This document shows, in pieces, positions 35,694-44,268 of a stretch of DNA of 64,000 nt. A model generated the notes under the pieces. The model saw nothing but the letters and a program-made list of their open reading frames with translations, was not told where the DNA came from and made no database searches. Position 1 is the first letter of the stretch, and each line of letters opens with the position of its first letter. Location of the stretch: NCBI RefSeq assembly GCF_001693275.1, contig NZ_CP016477.1, positions 2,728,001-2,792,000 of the forward strand, given 5' to 3'. The DNA comes from Picosynechococcus sp. PCC 7117 (GTDB lineage Bacteria > Cyanobacteriota > Cyanobacteriia > Cyanobacteriales > MRBY01). The position numbers and the translations under genes are program-made.

Positions 35694-35897
35694 CCAGCCA
35701 CCAATCTAGGCCAAATTTAATTGATTCTTGTCTTCCAATGCTTAAGCTCCCCGATAGAAACGTTCACCAAGCTTAAGCAGCGGAAGATTTTTTTAACCCT
35801 TGCTTATGAAGACGGCATCGAACAAATAAAATCGACTTGGGTCTAAACTTTAGACTAAATTTGCTTGTCTAGGATGGGCAAATTCGTTTTCCAACAC

Positions 35898-36356
35898 TCA
35901 AGTCTGACATATCAACGCAGGATCATCTTCTAAAAGAGTACCGTAGACCTGCTGGATTAAACTGCGGGCGTGGTTATTCTGAGCATCTACAGAGCTATTA
36001 AATAGAGCAGAAATAATCACTTGATTACAAGGGAAATACACATAAAATGAACGATAGCCCAGTGTTTCGCCTTGATAAAACCAATAATTGCCCCAACGTT
36101 CGTCGTAACCCTGGATAATCCCCAAACCAAAACCATAGGGATCTGTCGCTGTTGTTTGGGCGATCGCCTCTCTTGTCTGTAAAGAAACGATTTGCTGCAT
36201 TTCTTCTTTTTCTTCAGCGGACAGCAAATTGTCTTCAACGAATAATGTTCGTACCCAGTAGATAATGTCTTCTGTATTTGAAACTAAGGCCCCCGCCGCC
36301 CCTGCCCAAGACAGGTTGTTACGGCTAACATCTTTTCCCACAAGTTCTGGGTTGGT
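35898..36356 (-). pseudogene. Serine hydrolase (beta-lactamase-like) pseudogene, C-terminal part
   Basis: This minus-strand fragment encodes the last 150 residues or so of a class C beta-lactamase/penicillin-binding-protein-like serine hydrolase. It has the typical NLSWAGAAGALVSNTEDI stretch, then GFGLGI and the GETLGYRSFYVYFP strand that carries the third active-site region. The frame runs without a stop up to the right end of the TnpB element, as QTNPELVGKDVS, so the gene was interrupted here. The 5' half is at 37754-38176. The YxN motif region is absent from both parts. Confidence 0.8.
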
Positions 36357-36500
36357 TTGACACTCCCCTGCCTAAAGGTGAGGGGATTCTTTGCTCAACG
36401 ACTCAACTTGCCCTGACAGAACGGATTCAGCCAGAGTAGTGGTCAAATCTCCCAAAGCGTACATTCCGGTGTGCCCCACCGTACTCAATCCTAAACGCAA
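36337..36500 (-). ncRNA. Predicted omega-RNA (reRNA) of the TnpB element with adjacent guide
   Basis: In IS200/IS605 elements the guide RNA of TnpB starts inside the 3' end of tnpB, ends in the right-end hairpin and takes its guide from the DNA just outside. Here the minus strand reads, after the tnpB stop at 36372, the hairpin CCCCT-N11-AGGGG, then GTGTCAA at the presumed element end (about 36357). The guide would be the next 16-20 bases, 36337-36356, which are hydrolase coding sequence. The 5' end is a guess. Confidence 0.5.
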
Positions 36501-37595
36501 GATGTTTATCGCTGCATTATGGTCACGGTCTAGCTCACAGCCACACTCACACACATGAGTCCGCACTGAAAGAGACTTCTGCACCGTTTGACTACAGGCG
36601 CTACAGTTCTGGCTGGTGTAGTGGGGTGGCACAGCAATGGTAATCTTCCCAAACACCTTACCGAAATACTCCAACCACACCCGGAACTGATACCAACTTG
36701 CATCGTTGATCGCTTTCGCTAGGCAATGGTTTTTCACTAGATTTTTCACCCGTAAGTTTTCATAGGCCACTACATCGTTAGATGAGATTACGCACCGTGC
36801 CAACTTCACCGCATGGTCTTTACGCTGCCTACTTATCTTCAGGTGAACTCTCCCTAGTCTGTTGATTGCCCTGCGTCGATTACTGCCTCCTTTTTGCTTG
36901 CGAGAAACAAGACGATGCGCTCGTTTGAGACGCTGCTCCCCTTTGCGCAAAAAGCGAGGATTTTCCACCGCAAACCCATTGGAGTCGGTGTAGAACTCTT
37001 TTAAGCCTACATCTAACCCAATCGCTTTTCCTGATGGCATTACTGATTCCTGACGGTCTACACTTACCGGAAACTGAGCATAGTAGCCATCAGCCCGGCG
37101 CACTAATCGCACCCGCTTAATTTGCTCTGGTTGGTAAAAGTTCAGGTCACGGCTTCCCAAGAGTTTCAATCGACCAATCTTATTTTTGTCAGTGAAGACG
37201 ATGTATTTACGATTGTCCTCTAACTTCCAGCCTGAGGTTTTATATTCCACAGAGCGACTGTTCTTTTGGAATTTGGGATAACCCTTTTTGCCTAAAACTT
37301 TCTTCTTGCAGGCTTCGACGTGAGCGCTCAGCCGAACGGCTTCGTAAAAACGAGCGATCGCCGACCAAGCCCGTTCAGCGGCAGATTGTCTAGCCTGAGA
37401 GTTCAAGTCATTGGCAAAAGGAAACTCCTTGGCCAATACTGCGCATTGTTTATTGAGGTCGTACTTCGTGACATTGGGATTATCCATCCAATAGCGGATA
37501 GACTTATTCCGGATGAACTGAGTTGTCCGAATAGCCTCGTCAATGGCGTTGTATTGAGCAGGTTTACCTTTGACTTTAAACTCAAGAATCAGCAT
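36372..37595 (-). CDS. tnpB: TnpB RNA-guided endonuclease of an IS200/IS605-type (IS1341-like) element
   Basis: The 407-residue protein has the split RuvC site of TnpB: Asp195 (GLDVGL), Glu279 (VAYENL) and Asp358 (LDRDHNAA). The zinc ribbon between them is NCSACSQ and CECGC. An N-terminal OrfB helix-turn-helix region comes first. All catalytic residues are intact, so the nuclease could be active. No tnpA transposase is present, so the element depends on a transposase in trans for movement. TnpB cuts DNA guided by the omega-RNA and helps keep the element in place. The minus-strand orientation matches the right-end hairpin at 36361-36381. Confidence 0.92.
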   Translation of the reverse strand: MLILEFKVKGKPAQYNAIDEAIRTTQFIRNKSIRYWMDNPNVTKYDLNKQCAVLAKEFPFANDLNSQARQSAAERAWSAIARFYEAVRLSAHVEACKKKVLGKKGYPKFQKNSRSVEYKTSGWKLEDNRKYIVFTDKNKIGRLKLLGSRDLNFYQPEQIKRVRLVRRADGYYAQFPVSVDRQESVMPSGKAIGLDVGLKEFYTDSNGFAVENPRFLRKGEQRLKRAHRLVSRKQKGGSNRRRAINRLGRVHLKISRQRKDHAVKLARCVISSNDVVAYENLRVKNLVKNHCLAKAINDASWYQFRVWLEYFGKVFGKITIAVPPHYTSQNCSACSQTVQKSLSVRTHVCECGCELDRDHNAAINILRLGLSTVGHTGMYALGDLTTTLAESVLSGQVESLSKESPHL

Positions 37596-37673
37596 TAGTT
37601 CGAATGTTCTAGTGTTTATACTGGATATTTTAAAATAAAACAGAAAATGTAGTTTGCTTCTTCCCCTTGGTCA

Positions 37674-37695
37674 GACTTCGGCGAGCTCAGTCGAG
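37674..37695. repeat. Dispersed short repeat, copy 1
   Basis: The core GACTTCGGCG-AGCTCAGTCGA occurs here and, with two extra bases in the middle, at 53798-53820. Both sit outside coding sequence. This copy lies in the left region of the TnpB element. Similar GAGCTCAGTCGA strings are a common intergenic repeat in many bacteria. Confidence 0.6.
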
Positions 37696-37713
37696 TCGTC
37701 GCTCGGCTTATAT

Positions 37714-37735
37714 CCCCGCTCTAAAAGAGGCAGGG
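37714..37735 (-). repeat. Left-end hairpin of the TnpB element
   Basis: CTCT and AGAG around AAAA, flanked by CCCCG and CAGGG, form an imperfect hairpin between the tnpB start and the hydrolase fragment. IS200/IS605 ends carry such subterminal hairpins. The assignment as the left end is by position. Confidence 0.45.
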
Positions 37736-37753
37736 TTTTACGCCGACTTTCCG

Positions 37754-38176
37754 ATAATTTGGCAAGCCAGATGTCATATTCAAAAGCTGCGTGGTTGTAA
37801 TGCCAGATCAGTGGGAATATTCAGGTAAATATTGGGTAAAGTCAGCATTTAGATCAAGGGCTTGGTTACGGTCATTTTGAAGCAGTAAAGCCGCCGTAAA
37901 AGATTTCGTGATGCTGCCGATGTGAAAGAGGCTTTCGGCTGTAATGGGCGCACTGTTGGGGTCATGACTTTCCCGACCGATGACGTAGGTTTGGGTTGGG
38001 GCTTCGTTAACTTTAACGGATAATTGAATCCCAGAGAAATTTTCTCGTGTTTGGTATTGGGTGTAGTGTTCTGTTAAATATTGATTAATTTTTTGATCGG
38101 GTAGCGCTTTAGCAATGGTTGGAAAGGTCATGGAAGTAGTAATTCCCAAGAAGGCTAAAGCTAGCATTTTAAGCAT
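37754..38176 (-). pseudogene. Serine hydrolase (beta-lactamase-like) pseudogene, N-terminal part
   Basis: The fragment starts with a signal peptide (cleavage near AKA-L) and carries the catalytic Ser88-x-x-Lys91 (GSITKSFTAALL). After residue 122 an in-frame TGA at 37808-37810 falls where a Trp codon (TGG) is expected. Beyond it the same frame continues with SGITTTQLLNMTSGLPNY, a strongly conserved stretch of this family, and then breaks at the element at about 37754. So two lesions are present, a nonsense change and an insertion with loss of about 100 codons including the YxN motif. The C-terminal part is at 35898-36356. Confidence 0.85.
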
Positions 38177-38267
38177 GATAAATATTTAATTCTATTTGAC
38201 ACCGCATTCATTATGGAATGAATATTCAGAGGCGAGTCCAGTGGTTTAAAAATATTGATGTGAGGCT

Positions 38268-40580
38268 TTATTGGGGATTTTGATTTGTTTTTTGGAACGA
38301 TTTTTTTAAGGTGAGGGAATTCGTCACAACTAATACAGAACTCATGGCCATTAAGCCTGCGGCTACAGCGGGACTGAGGGTGAAGTTAAATTGCGGCAAG
38401 AGAATCCCTGCGGCGAGGGGAATTGCGATGAGGTTATAGCCAAAGGCCCAGATTAAATTTTGGCGGATCACTTTGACGGTCGCTTGGCTCAGATGGAGGG
38501 TTTGGGCAAAATCCATCAGGCGATCGCCCATGAGGATAACGTCAGCGGTGGCGAGGGCAACGTCGGTACTCCCCTGGAGAGAAATGCCAATATCGGCGGT
38601 GGCGAGGGCTGGCGCATCGTTAATGCCATCACCGATCATCGCGACTACTTTTTGTTGAGCCTGGAGGCTGCGGAGTGCGGCGGCTTTTTCGATGGGGGAA
38701 AGGGCACCTTGATAATGATCAAGCTGGAGAGTTTGAGCAAGATTTTTGACGACGGGTGCTTGATCGCCACTGAGGAGGATTACCTCTAGATTTCTGGCGC
38801 GTAGATTTTCGATTAGAGCGGCGGCATCGGGACGAATTGGATCGGCGATCGCCACTAAACCAGCCACCTGGTGATCGATGGCAATAAAAATGGTGGTTTT
38901 GCCCGTGGCTGACCAAGTTTCGAGATGGTGATGGCAGGCTTCCGGGATTGTAATTTGGGCGGTCTCAAGCCAGGCTTGGTTGCCAATATGTACCGACTGG
39001 CCATTCACTTGACCGACAATGCCTTTTCCCAAAGCGGTTTCAACCTGATCAGGGGCAAAGAGTTCTTGGTTTTGCTGTTGGGCGATCGCCACAAAGGCTT
39101 GACCATAGGGATGGGTGCTGCGCTGTTCCAGGCTCGCGGCCCATTGCAGCAGGGAATCTTGCGACCAAGGGGCAAAGCTAACCCACTCGACAATCTGCGG
39201 TTTGCCCTGGGTGAGGGTGCCTGTTTTGTCAAAAACAACGGTGGTCAGTTGATTGAGGCGTTCGAGAATATCTCCCCCTTTGATCAAAATGCCCTGCTCA
39301 GCCCCAAGACTTGTCCCCACCAGGAGAGCCGTGGGCGTCGCTAACCCCAAGGCACAGGGACAGGCCACCACCAAAACGGCGATCGCCAATTTCAGGCTTA
39401 AGATTTCTGGGTTCGTCGCCCCTGGATCTAACCAGAGTTGGCTGCCGATCAGCTCCCAAAATAAAAAGACCAACACCGCCAAAGCCATCACCCCATAGGC
39501 AAAATATCCCGCAATGATATCCGCCATTTTTTGCACGGGCGCTTTGCGGGTCTGGGCCGCTTCTACGGTACGAATAATCTGGGCGAGCATCGTATTTTGG
39601 GCCGTTTGGGTGGCTTGCACAATGATCACCCCCAGTTGATTGAGGGTGCCGGCCTTCACCGATGCGCCGACTGTTTTTTCCTGGGGCAGCGCTTCCCCTG
39701 TCAACATCGATTCATCCACCGTGGTTTCACCGCGAATAATTGCTCCATCCACAGGAACTTTTTCGCCGGGTAAAATGCGCACCCATTCGCCAATCTGTAC
39801 CTGGGCCACGGGAATTGTAATTTCTTCGGTTTCACCTTTTTGTTCTCGACCCATCAGGCGCGCCCCCTGGGGTTGCAGAGCGAGGAGGGATTCGAGGGCG
39901 GCGATCGCCTTAAGTCTGGCATTACCTTCAAGGGTGCGGCCAAGGAAGATAAAACCCAGTAACATCACGGGTTCATCAAAGAAACATTCCCAATCCAACT
40001 GGGGCATCAGCCAAGCCACACAGCTTGTCAGGTAGGCGCTCAATGTTCCGAGACCCACCAGAGTATTCATATTGGCATGGCCTTTAATCAGCCCCGTCCA
40101 ACCGTCCCGCAAAATCGGCAACCCCGGAATAAATAAGGCTAAGGTGGCGATCGCCCAATGGACACCCATCAAATGAAGCAGGGGGATTTTCAGGTCCGTC
40201 AGGTGATGCAAATGGCCCAGGCTCGACGCGAGGAGCAAGACAATCGCCGCCCCCAAACGCCAATATTGTTCTCGCTGGGATTGGGTGCGTTTTTCTTGGT
40301 ATTGGTTAAAGGTTTCGACTTTTGTTGCCCTGGGTTCGCTAGGAAAGCCAGCTTGGGATAGACGGTTGGCGATCGCCTCTGGTTGAATTTTTTCTGGCTC
40401 ATAGGTGACCACCGCCACCTCCGTAATCAGATTCACCACCGCCGAAAGCACCCCAGACTGCTGCGTTAACTGGCGTTCTACGGCCTTGACACAACCCGCA
40501 CAACGCATCCCCTGAACATCAAAGGTCGTCGTGGTTTGTGGCGCAAGGCGCGATTCGGGAGAAAGAGAACGGGAAGTCAT
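38268..40580 (-). CDS. ctaA: Copper-translocating P1B-type ATPase
   Basis: The 770-residue pump has an N-terminal heavy-metal domain with Cys27-Ala-Gly-Cys30 (MRCAGC), eight membrane helices with the Cu(I) signature Cys407-Pro-Cys409, the phosphorylated Asp451 in DKTGT, and the GDGINDAPAL hinge. Cyanobacteria have two such pumps: CtaA in the plasma membrane and PacS in thylakoids, which together deliver copper to plastocyanin and oxidase. The MRCAGCV form of the metal site and lack of a second metal-binding domain favour CtaA, but the paralogue choice is tentative. No copper regulator is adjacent. Confidence 0.85.
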   Translation of the reverse strand: MTSRSLSPESRLAPQTTTTFDVQGMRCAGCVKAVERQLTQQSGVLSAVVNLITEVAVVTYEPEKIQPEAIANRLSQAGFPSEPRATKVETFNQYQEKRTQSQREQYWRLGAAIVLLLASSLGHLHHLTDLKIPLLHLMGVHWAIATLALFIPGLPILRDGWTGLIKGHANMNTLVGLGTLSAYLTSCVAWLMPQLDWECFFDEPVMLLGFIFLGRTLEGNARLKAIAALESLLALQPQGARLMGREQKGETEEITIPVAQVQIGEWVRILPGEKVPVDGAIIRGETTVDESMLTGEALPQEKTVGASVKAGTLNQLGVIIVQATQTAQNTMLAQIIRTVEAAQTRKAPVQKMADIIAGYFAYGVMALAVLVFLFWELIGSQLWLDPGATNPEILSLKLAIAVLVVACPCALGLATPTALLVGTSLGAEQGILIKGGDILERLNQLTTVVFDKTGTLTQGKPQIVEWVSFAPWSQDSLLQWAASLEQRSTHPYGQAFVAIAQQQNQELFAPDQVETALGKGIVGQVNGQSVHIGNQAWLETAQITIPEACHHHLETWSATGKTTIFIAIDHQVAGLVAIADPIRPDAAALIENLRARNLEVILLSGDQAPVVKNLAQTLQLDHYQGALSPIEKAAALRSLQAQQKVVAMIGDGINDAPALATADIGISLQGSTDVALATADVILMGDRLMDFAQTLHLSQATVKVIRQNLIWAFGYNLIAIPLAAGILLPQFNFTLSPAVAAGLMAMSSVLVVTNSLTLKKSFQKTNQNPQ

Positions 40581-40649
40581 ACCAAAGGCCCCAACTGCAA
40601 CAGGCTGTCCCCTGAGTATGCCAAAAATTTTTCGTCCCAGGGCTGATTA

Positions 40650-41408
40650 TTACCGTTGTTTGCAACCTAGGGCCGCCATAATCGCTTGAAACTGTTCAAA
40701 ATGGGGTTTTTGTTTGTAAAGTCTCAGGTGCGGCATTAATCTTTGTCGCTGATTCGCCGGAAAATCCGGGGCAAAATACTCCGCCAACGCACTCCCCCAC
40801 AGCAGTCCCTGGAGCGCACTGGTTAGGTTTTGGGGGCGGCGGTTCAGGCTAGCACCACTAAAATCTAAAAGCACGGGCTGGCATTGAGCGTTAACAATCA
40901 CATCCTGGGTCAAACGCCCCATGTCCCCGCGATCTAACCCCACCTGATCGAGGGCAAAGGCTTGGGAGAGGATATTTTCCATCACCGTCCATCTCAAGGT
41001 TTGATGTGCTTGACCTTGGTGGGTCTGCAACCAAGCCAGGAGCGATCGCCCCGCCACAAATTCCATTAAGAGGAAATCCGCTGCACCCTTGAGCAAACGG
41101 GGGCCAATGCCGATCTGATTGGCCTTGACTAAACAGTCAATTTCCGGCCACAAGCTGTCGTGGTTACTATCCAAACGGCGAATTTTCAGCGCACGGGGCT
41201 GCCCCCGCCAAAGCACCATGACCACAACCCCCACGTAACCCAACCCCAGAATCGGTAGAGTACCGAGGTTTTTCGTCCCTACCGCAACCATCGCCTCAAT
41301 GCCCCACTGTTTCAAATGCGATCGCCGCCGCTCGATCTCCGGTGTTGTCGCCTGGGGATAACCCAAAATCTCCGGGGGCAGTGGCAGCAAAGAACCAGTC
41401 AAGACCAT
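40650..41408 (-). CDS. Protein-kinase-like protein, divergent from ccmK3
   Basis: From ATG 41408 the protein has 252 residues; the frame opens earlier, but the added 28 residues would run almost into ccmK3. It shows a reduced kinase fold: glycine-rich GLGYVGVVV near residue 55, Lys75 in RALKIRRLD, LLMEFVAG as the hinge, LDRGDMGRLTQDVIV in place of the catalytic loop, and LLDFSGASLN in place of DFG. This is the small cyanobacterial kinase type related to Rio/ABC1 rather than a Hanks kinase. Activity is uncertain because the HRD motif is missing. It shares a 78-base gap with ccmK3. Confidence 0.6.
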   Translation of the reverse strand: MVLTGSLLPLPPEILGYPQATTPEIERRRSHLKQWGIEAMVAVGTKNLGTLPILGLGYVGVVVMVLWRGQPRALKIRRLDSNHDSLWPEIDCLVKANQIGIGPRLLKGAADFLLMEFVAGRSLLAWLQTHQGQAHQTLRWTVMENILSQAFALDQVGLDRGDMGRLTQDVIVNAQCQPVLLDFSGASLNRRPQNLTSALQGLLWGSALAEYFAPDFPANQRQRLMPHLRLYKQKPHFEQFQAIMAALGCKQR

Positions 41409-41486
41409 TCCAAAAAATTTCCTATAGCAGAAGGGAACCAATGTGGGAGAATATAGCCCTATCCCTTGCCCCCAGGAGTCGAGATT

Positions 41487-41795
41487 ATGCAAGAAGCCGT
41501 GGGAGTCATCGAAACCCTAGGTTTTCCCGCCGTCCTTGCCGCCGCTGATGCCATGGTCAAAGCGGGCCGTGTCACCATTGTGTTTTTTGACAAAGCCGAA
41601 AGAGGTAATTTTATCGTTGTCATTCGGGGTCGCACCTCAGAAGTGCGCCCTGCCATGGAAGCCGGTCTAAGGGCCGCCGAGGAAACTGTCGGTGGTCAAG
41701 TGATGAGCCATTACACTGTGCCCAATCCCCCCGATAATGTTGTCGGGATTTTACCCCTGGAATATACCCAGGCCTCCCTCGAATTTCGCTCCTAG
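41487..41795 (+). CDS. ccmK3: Carboxysome shell protein CcmK3 (BMC-H)
   Basis: The 102 residues form one bacterial-microcompartment hexamer domain beginning EAVGVIETLGFPAVLAAADA, with the FFDKAERGNF loop characteristic of CcmK3. CcmK3 is a minor shell component of beta-carboxysomes that mixes with CcmK4 in hetero-hexamers and modulates shell permeability. A GGAG Shine-Dalgarno lies nine bases before the ATG at 41487, and the frame upstream of that is not used. ccmK4 follows after 108 bases. The pair forms the known satellite locus away from the main ccm operon. Confidence 0.9.
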   Translation: MQEAVGVIETLGFPAVLAAADAMVKAGRVTIVFFDKAERGNFIVVIRGRTSEVRPAMEAGLRAAEETVGGQVMSHYTVPNPPDNVVGILPLEYTQASLEFRS

Positions 41796-41903
41796 TGCAG
41801 CGAAGATCTTGGTGTTTTGCCCAGTTTAGAGAATAATATGTGCTTGGGTGAAGAACCAAATATGAATAAGTTTTACTAATCACAAAGATAAAGGAGACCC
41901 CCT

Positions 41904-42239
41904 ATGCCCGCTCAAGCTGCGGTTGGATCACTTGAAACAAAAGGCTTTCCCGGAGTACTTGCCGCTGCCGATGCGATGGTTAAAGCCGGTCGTGTAACCC
42001 TGGTGGGTTACATTCGGGTTGGTAGTGCCCGCTTCAATATCAACATTCGTGGCGACGTTTCGGAAGTCAAAACGGCAATGGCTGCGGGTATTGAAGCCGT
42101 CGAGAAAGCCCATGGTGGCGTTTTAGAATCCTGGGTGATTATTCCCCGTCCCCATCCCAACGTCTGTGCGGTACTGCCCATCGACTACAGCGAAGATGTA
42201 GAACCCTACCGGGCCGCCGTAGAAGGAACCCGCGTTTAA
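41904..42239 (+). CDS. ccmK4: Carboxysome shell protein CcmK4 (BMC-H)
   Basis: The 111-residue protein is a second BMC-H domain (AAVGSLETKGFPGVLAAADA, GYIRVGSARFNINIRGDVSEV) with the longer C-terminal tail ending DVEPYRAAVEGTRV typical of CcmK4. It pairs with CcmK3 in the beta-carboxysome shell. A strong AAGGAG lies before the start. The 108-base gap after ccmK3 leaves room for a separate promoter, but the order suggests an operon. A terminator follows at once. Confidence 0.92.
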   Translation: MPAQAAVGSLETKGFPGVLAAADAMVKAGRVTLVGYIRVGSARFNINIRGDVSEVKTAMAAGIEAVEKAHGGVLESWVIIPRPHPNVCAVLPIDYSEDVEPYRAAVEGTRV

Positions 42240-42271
42240 ATTAACCTTCTCAAAACCGCAGATTCATCACA

Positions 42272-42297
42272 GAAAAGCCTATTTCGATGGGCTTTTT
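42272..42297 (+). terminator. Terminator after ccmK4
   Basis: GAAAAGCC at 42272-42279 pairs with GGCTTTTT at 42290-42297, and the T-run is part of the stem's right arm. It lies 32 bases after the ccmK4 stop. Confidence 0.8.
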
Positions 42298-42365
42298 TCG
42301 TTGTTGGGTCGGGCTACGGGTGATGTTAAATAGAACCATAGGACTGGATAAATTTGGAGGGAATC

Positions 42366-43652
42366 ATGGCAACTCAGCTAATTGACTTGGCGCAACAAAC
42401 GCGGGCGGCGGCTCAAAAACTAGGCACCTTAAGCCTGGCCCAGCGCAATGATGCTTTGGCAAAAGTGGCCCAGGCCCTCGCTGCTAATCAGGCGAAGATC
42501 GTCGCGGCAAACCAAGCGGATTGTGAAGCGGCCCAGCGGGATGGGATTGCGCCAGCCCTCTATGCCCGTCTGAAGTTGGGAGAGAGCAAATTACAAGCGG
42601 CGATCGCCGGTATCCAGGATGTGATTAATCTCCCCGATCCCGTCGGCCATCTCCAGCTACACCGAGAATTAGATCAAGATTTAGTGCTGAAGCGGGTCAC
42701 TTGTCCCCTGGGGGTTTTAGGGATTATTTTTGAAGCTCGCCCGGAAGCCCTAATTCAGATCACCAGCCTCGCAATTAAATCGGGTAATGGTGTGATTCTC
42801 AAAGGGGGCAAAGAAGCGATCCAATCCTGCACTGTGTTGACAGAAATTATCCAAACCGCCCTCCAGGACACGGCTGTTTCCCCCCAGGCTGTCACCCTCC
42901 TGACCACCCGCGAAGAAATTAAAACCCTCCTGTCCCTCGATGAATATGTGGATTTGATCATCCCGCGCGGTTCCAATGCCTTTGTGCAGTATGTGCAGCA
43001 AAATACGAATATCCCCGTGCTGGGCCATGCCGACGGCATTTGTCACCTATATGTTGATGTAGCGGCAGATTTAAGCAAAACTATTCCGATTGTCGTCGAT
43101 GCGAAAACCCAGTATCCGGCGGCTTGTAATGCGGTGGAAACGCTGTTAATTCACGAAAAAATTGCCCCAGAATTTTTACCCCAGATTGCTGCGGCTTTAA
43201 CGGTGAAACAGGTCACTTTGCGCGGCGATGCGGCAACCCAAAAGATCATTCCTGTCCAACCTGCGACGGCAGAAGATTGGCGTACAGAATATAGTGATTT
43301 AGTGCTAGCGATTAAAGTTGTGCCCGGTGTCGAAGCGGCGATCGCCCACATCAATACCTATGGCTCCAAGCATACCGACGGGATCATCACAGAAGATGCG
43401 GCCACGGCCCAGATTTTCCTCAATGAAGTGAAAGCAGCGGGCGTTTACCATAATTGCTCGACCCGATTTGCCGATGGTTTCCGCTACGGCTTCGGTGCAG
43501 AAGTAGGCATCAGCACCCAAACCCTGCCGCCCCGTGGCCCCGTGGGTTTAGAAGGACTTGTGACCTACAAATATCATCTCGTCGGCAATGGTCAAATCGC
43601 CGCGACCTATAGTGGCCCCGATGCCAAGTCTTTTACCCACCGAGATCTCTAG
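42366..43652 (+). CDS. proA: Gamma-glutamyl phosphate reductase
   Basis: ProA reduces gamma-glutamyl phosphate to glutamate semialdehyde with NADPH in proline synthesis. The 428 residues follow the aldehyde-dehydrogenase plan: [19 protein letters not shown], then [20 protein letters not shown], and the catalytic cysteine in [13 protein letters not shown], ending in [16 protein letters not shown] 42366 has a GGAGG Shine-Dalgarno at 42356-42360; the open frame four codons earlier would start inside it. It is a single gene between two terminators. Confidence 0.95.
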   Translation: MATQLIDLAQQTRAAAQKLGTLSLAQRNDALAKVAQALAANQAKIVAANQADCEAAQRDGIAPALYARLKLGESKLQAAIAGIQDVINLPDPVGHLQLHRELDQDLVLKRVTCPLGVLGIIFEARPEALIQITSLAIKSGNGVILKGGKEAIQSCTVLTEIIQTALQDTAVSPQAVTLLTTREEIKTLLSLDEYVDLIIPRGSNAFVQYVQQNTNIPVLGHADGICHLYVDVAADLSKTIPIVVDAKTQYPAACNAVETLLIHEKIAPEFLPQIAAALTVKQVTLRGDAATQKIIPVQPATAEDWRTEYSDLVLAIKVVPGVEAAIAHINTYGSKHTDGIITEDAATAQIFLNEVKAAGVYHNCSTRFADGFRYGFGAEVGISTQTLPPRGPVGLEGLVTYKYHLVGNGQIAATYSGPDAKSFTHRDL

Positions 43653-43698
43653 CGATTATGGCGATTATGGCGATCGCCGGATAAGTGGAATTCCAATT

Positions 43699-43725
43699 TG
43701 CCCCTAGCTTTGGGGCATTTTTTTT
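43699..43725 (+). terminator. Terminator after proA
   Basis: GCCCC at 43700-43704 pairs with GGGGC at 43712-43716, followed by eight T residues. It lies 47 bases after the proA stop. Confidence 0.85.
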
Positions 43726-44268
43726 GTGATCAGTGGGATTGATTGACTTTATAAGCAGCTTCTTGATTTTTTGTGAAGCATCAGTGGTCATTGTCAATTT
43801 AATAGTGATTTAAGAATATAAAATATTTCTTTAGATAGAGATCATAGCTCGTTTTGTAAAAACAACTTCATCAAAACTGATTGCAATTGTTTTTACTCTA
43901 AATTTATTTGAATTTGTTTTGTTTTTTGTTGCGGCACTGATCGTATCTTTGAATCCTTGAAATTCATGCTTTAAAATCCATATTAAATATGTAAAATACT
44001 TTCGTCGAAAATAAAGAATCGTTTGTTTAAAGCTTTTATAGAGGGTCTTTGTCGAGAATTTTAAGTAGATTTTAAAGACAAAATTCATTGTTTGAATTTG
44101 TCAAATTTGAAGTAAATAAACACATTTTTTATTGCTTAATTTTCAAAAAAAAAAAACGAATTGCAAAAGAAAATTTTAATGTATCAAATCCAAGTAAGCA
44201 ATGACTTTTTAATTGATTTCAAAATCTGATTCTACGCTATTAAATTTATTGGAGGTCTGTTTAAATAC
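43726..44268 (+). other. AT-rich gap before the metzincin pair
   Basis: About 540 bases with long A and T runs, clearly unlike the surrounding genes. A minus-strand frame of 85 codons (43831-44088) is poor in typical coding content and I do not accept it. No RNA gene was recognised. The part near 44230-44265 contains the leader of the next gene, with GGAGG before the start. Confidence 0.5.

Larger units (their letters stand above)
36357..37750 (-). mobile_element. tnpB-only IS200/IS605-family element inserted in a serine hydrolase gene
   Basis: The element is recognised from tnpB, the right-end hairpin ending GTGTCAA at about 36357, and host-gene fragments on both sides in the same orientation. 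The left end is less clear: hydrolase similarity stops at about 37754, and a hairpin of left-end type occurs at 37714-37735. There is no target duplication, as expected for this family. About 100 codons of the hydrolase are missing between the two flanks, so the insertion or a later event removed host DNA. Confidence 0.7.

Noticed and set aside
43831-44088. 85-codon minus-strand frame in the AT-rich gap
   Set aside because: Lys/Phe/Ile-rich as expected for random AT-rich DNA, with no recognisable motif.
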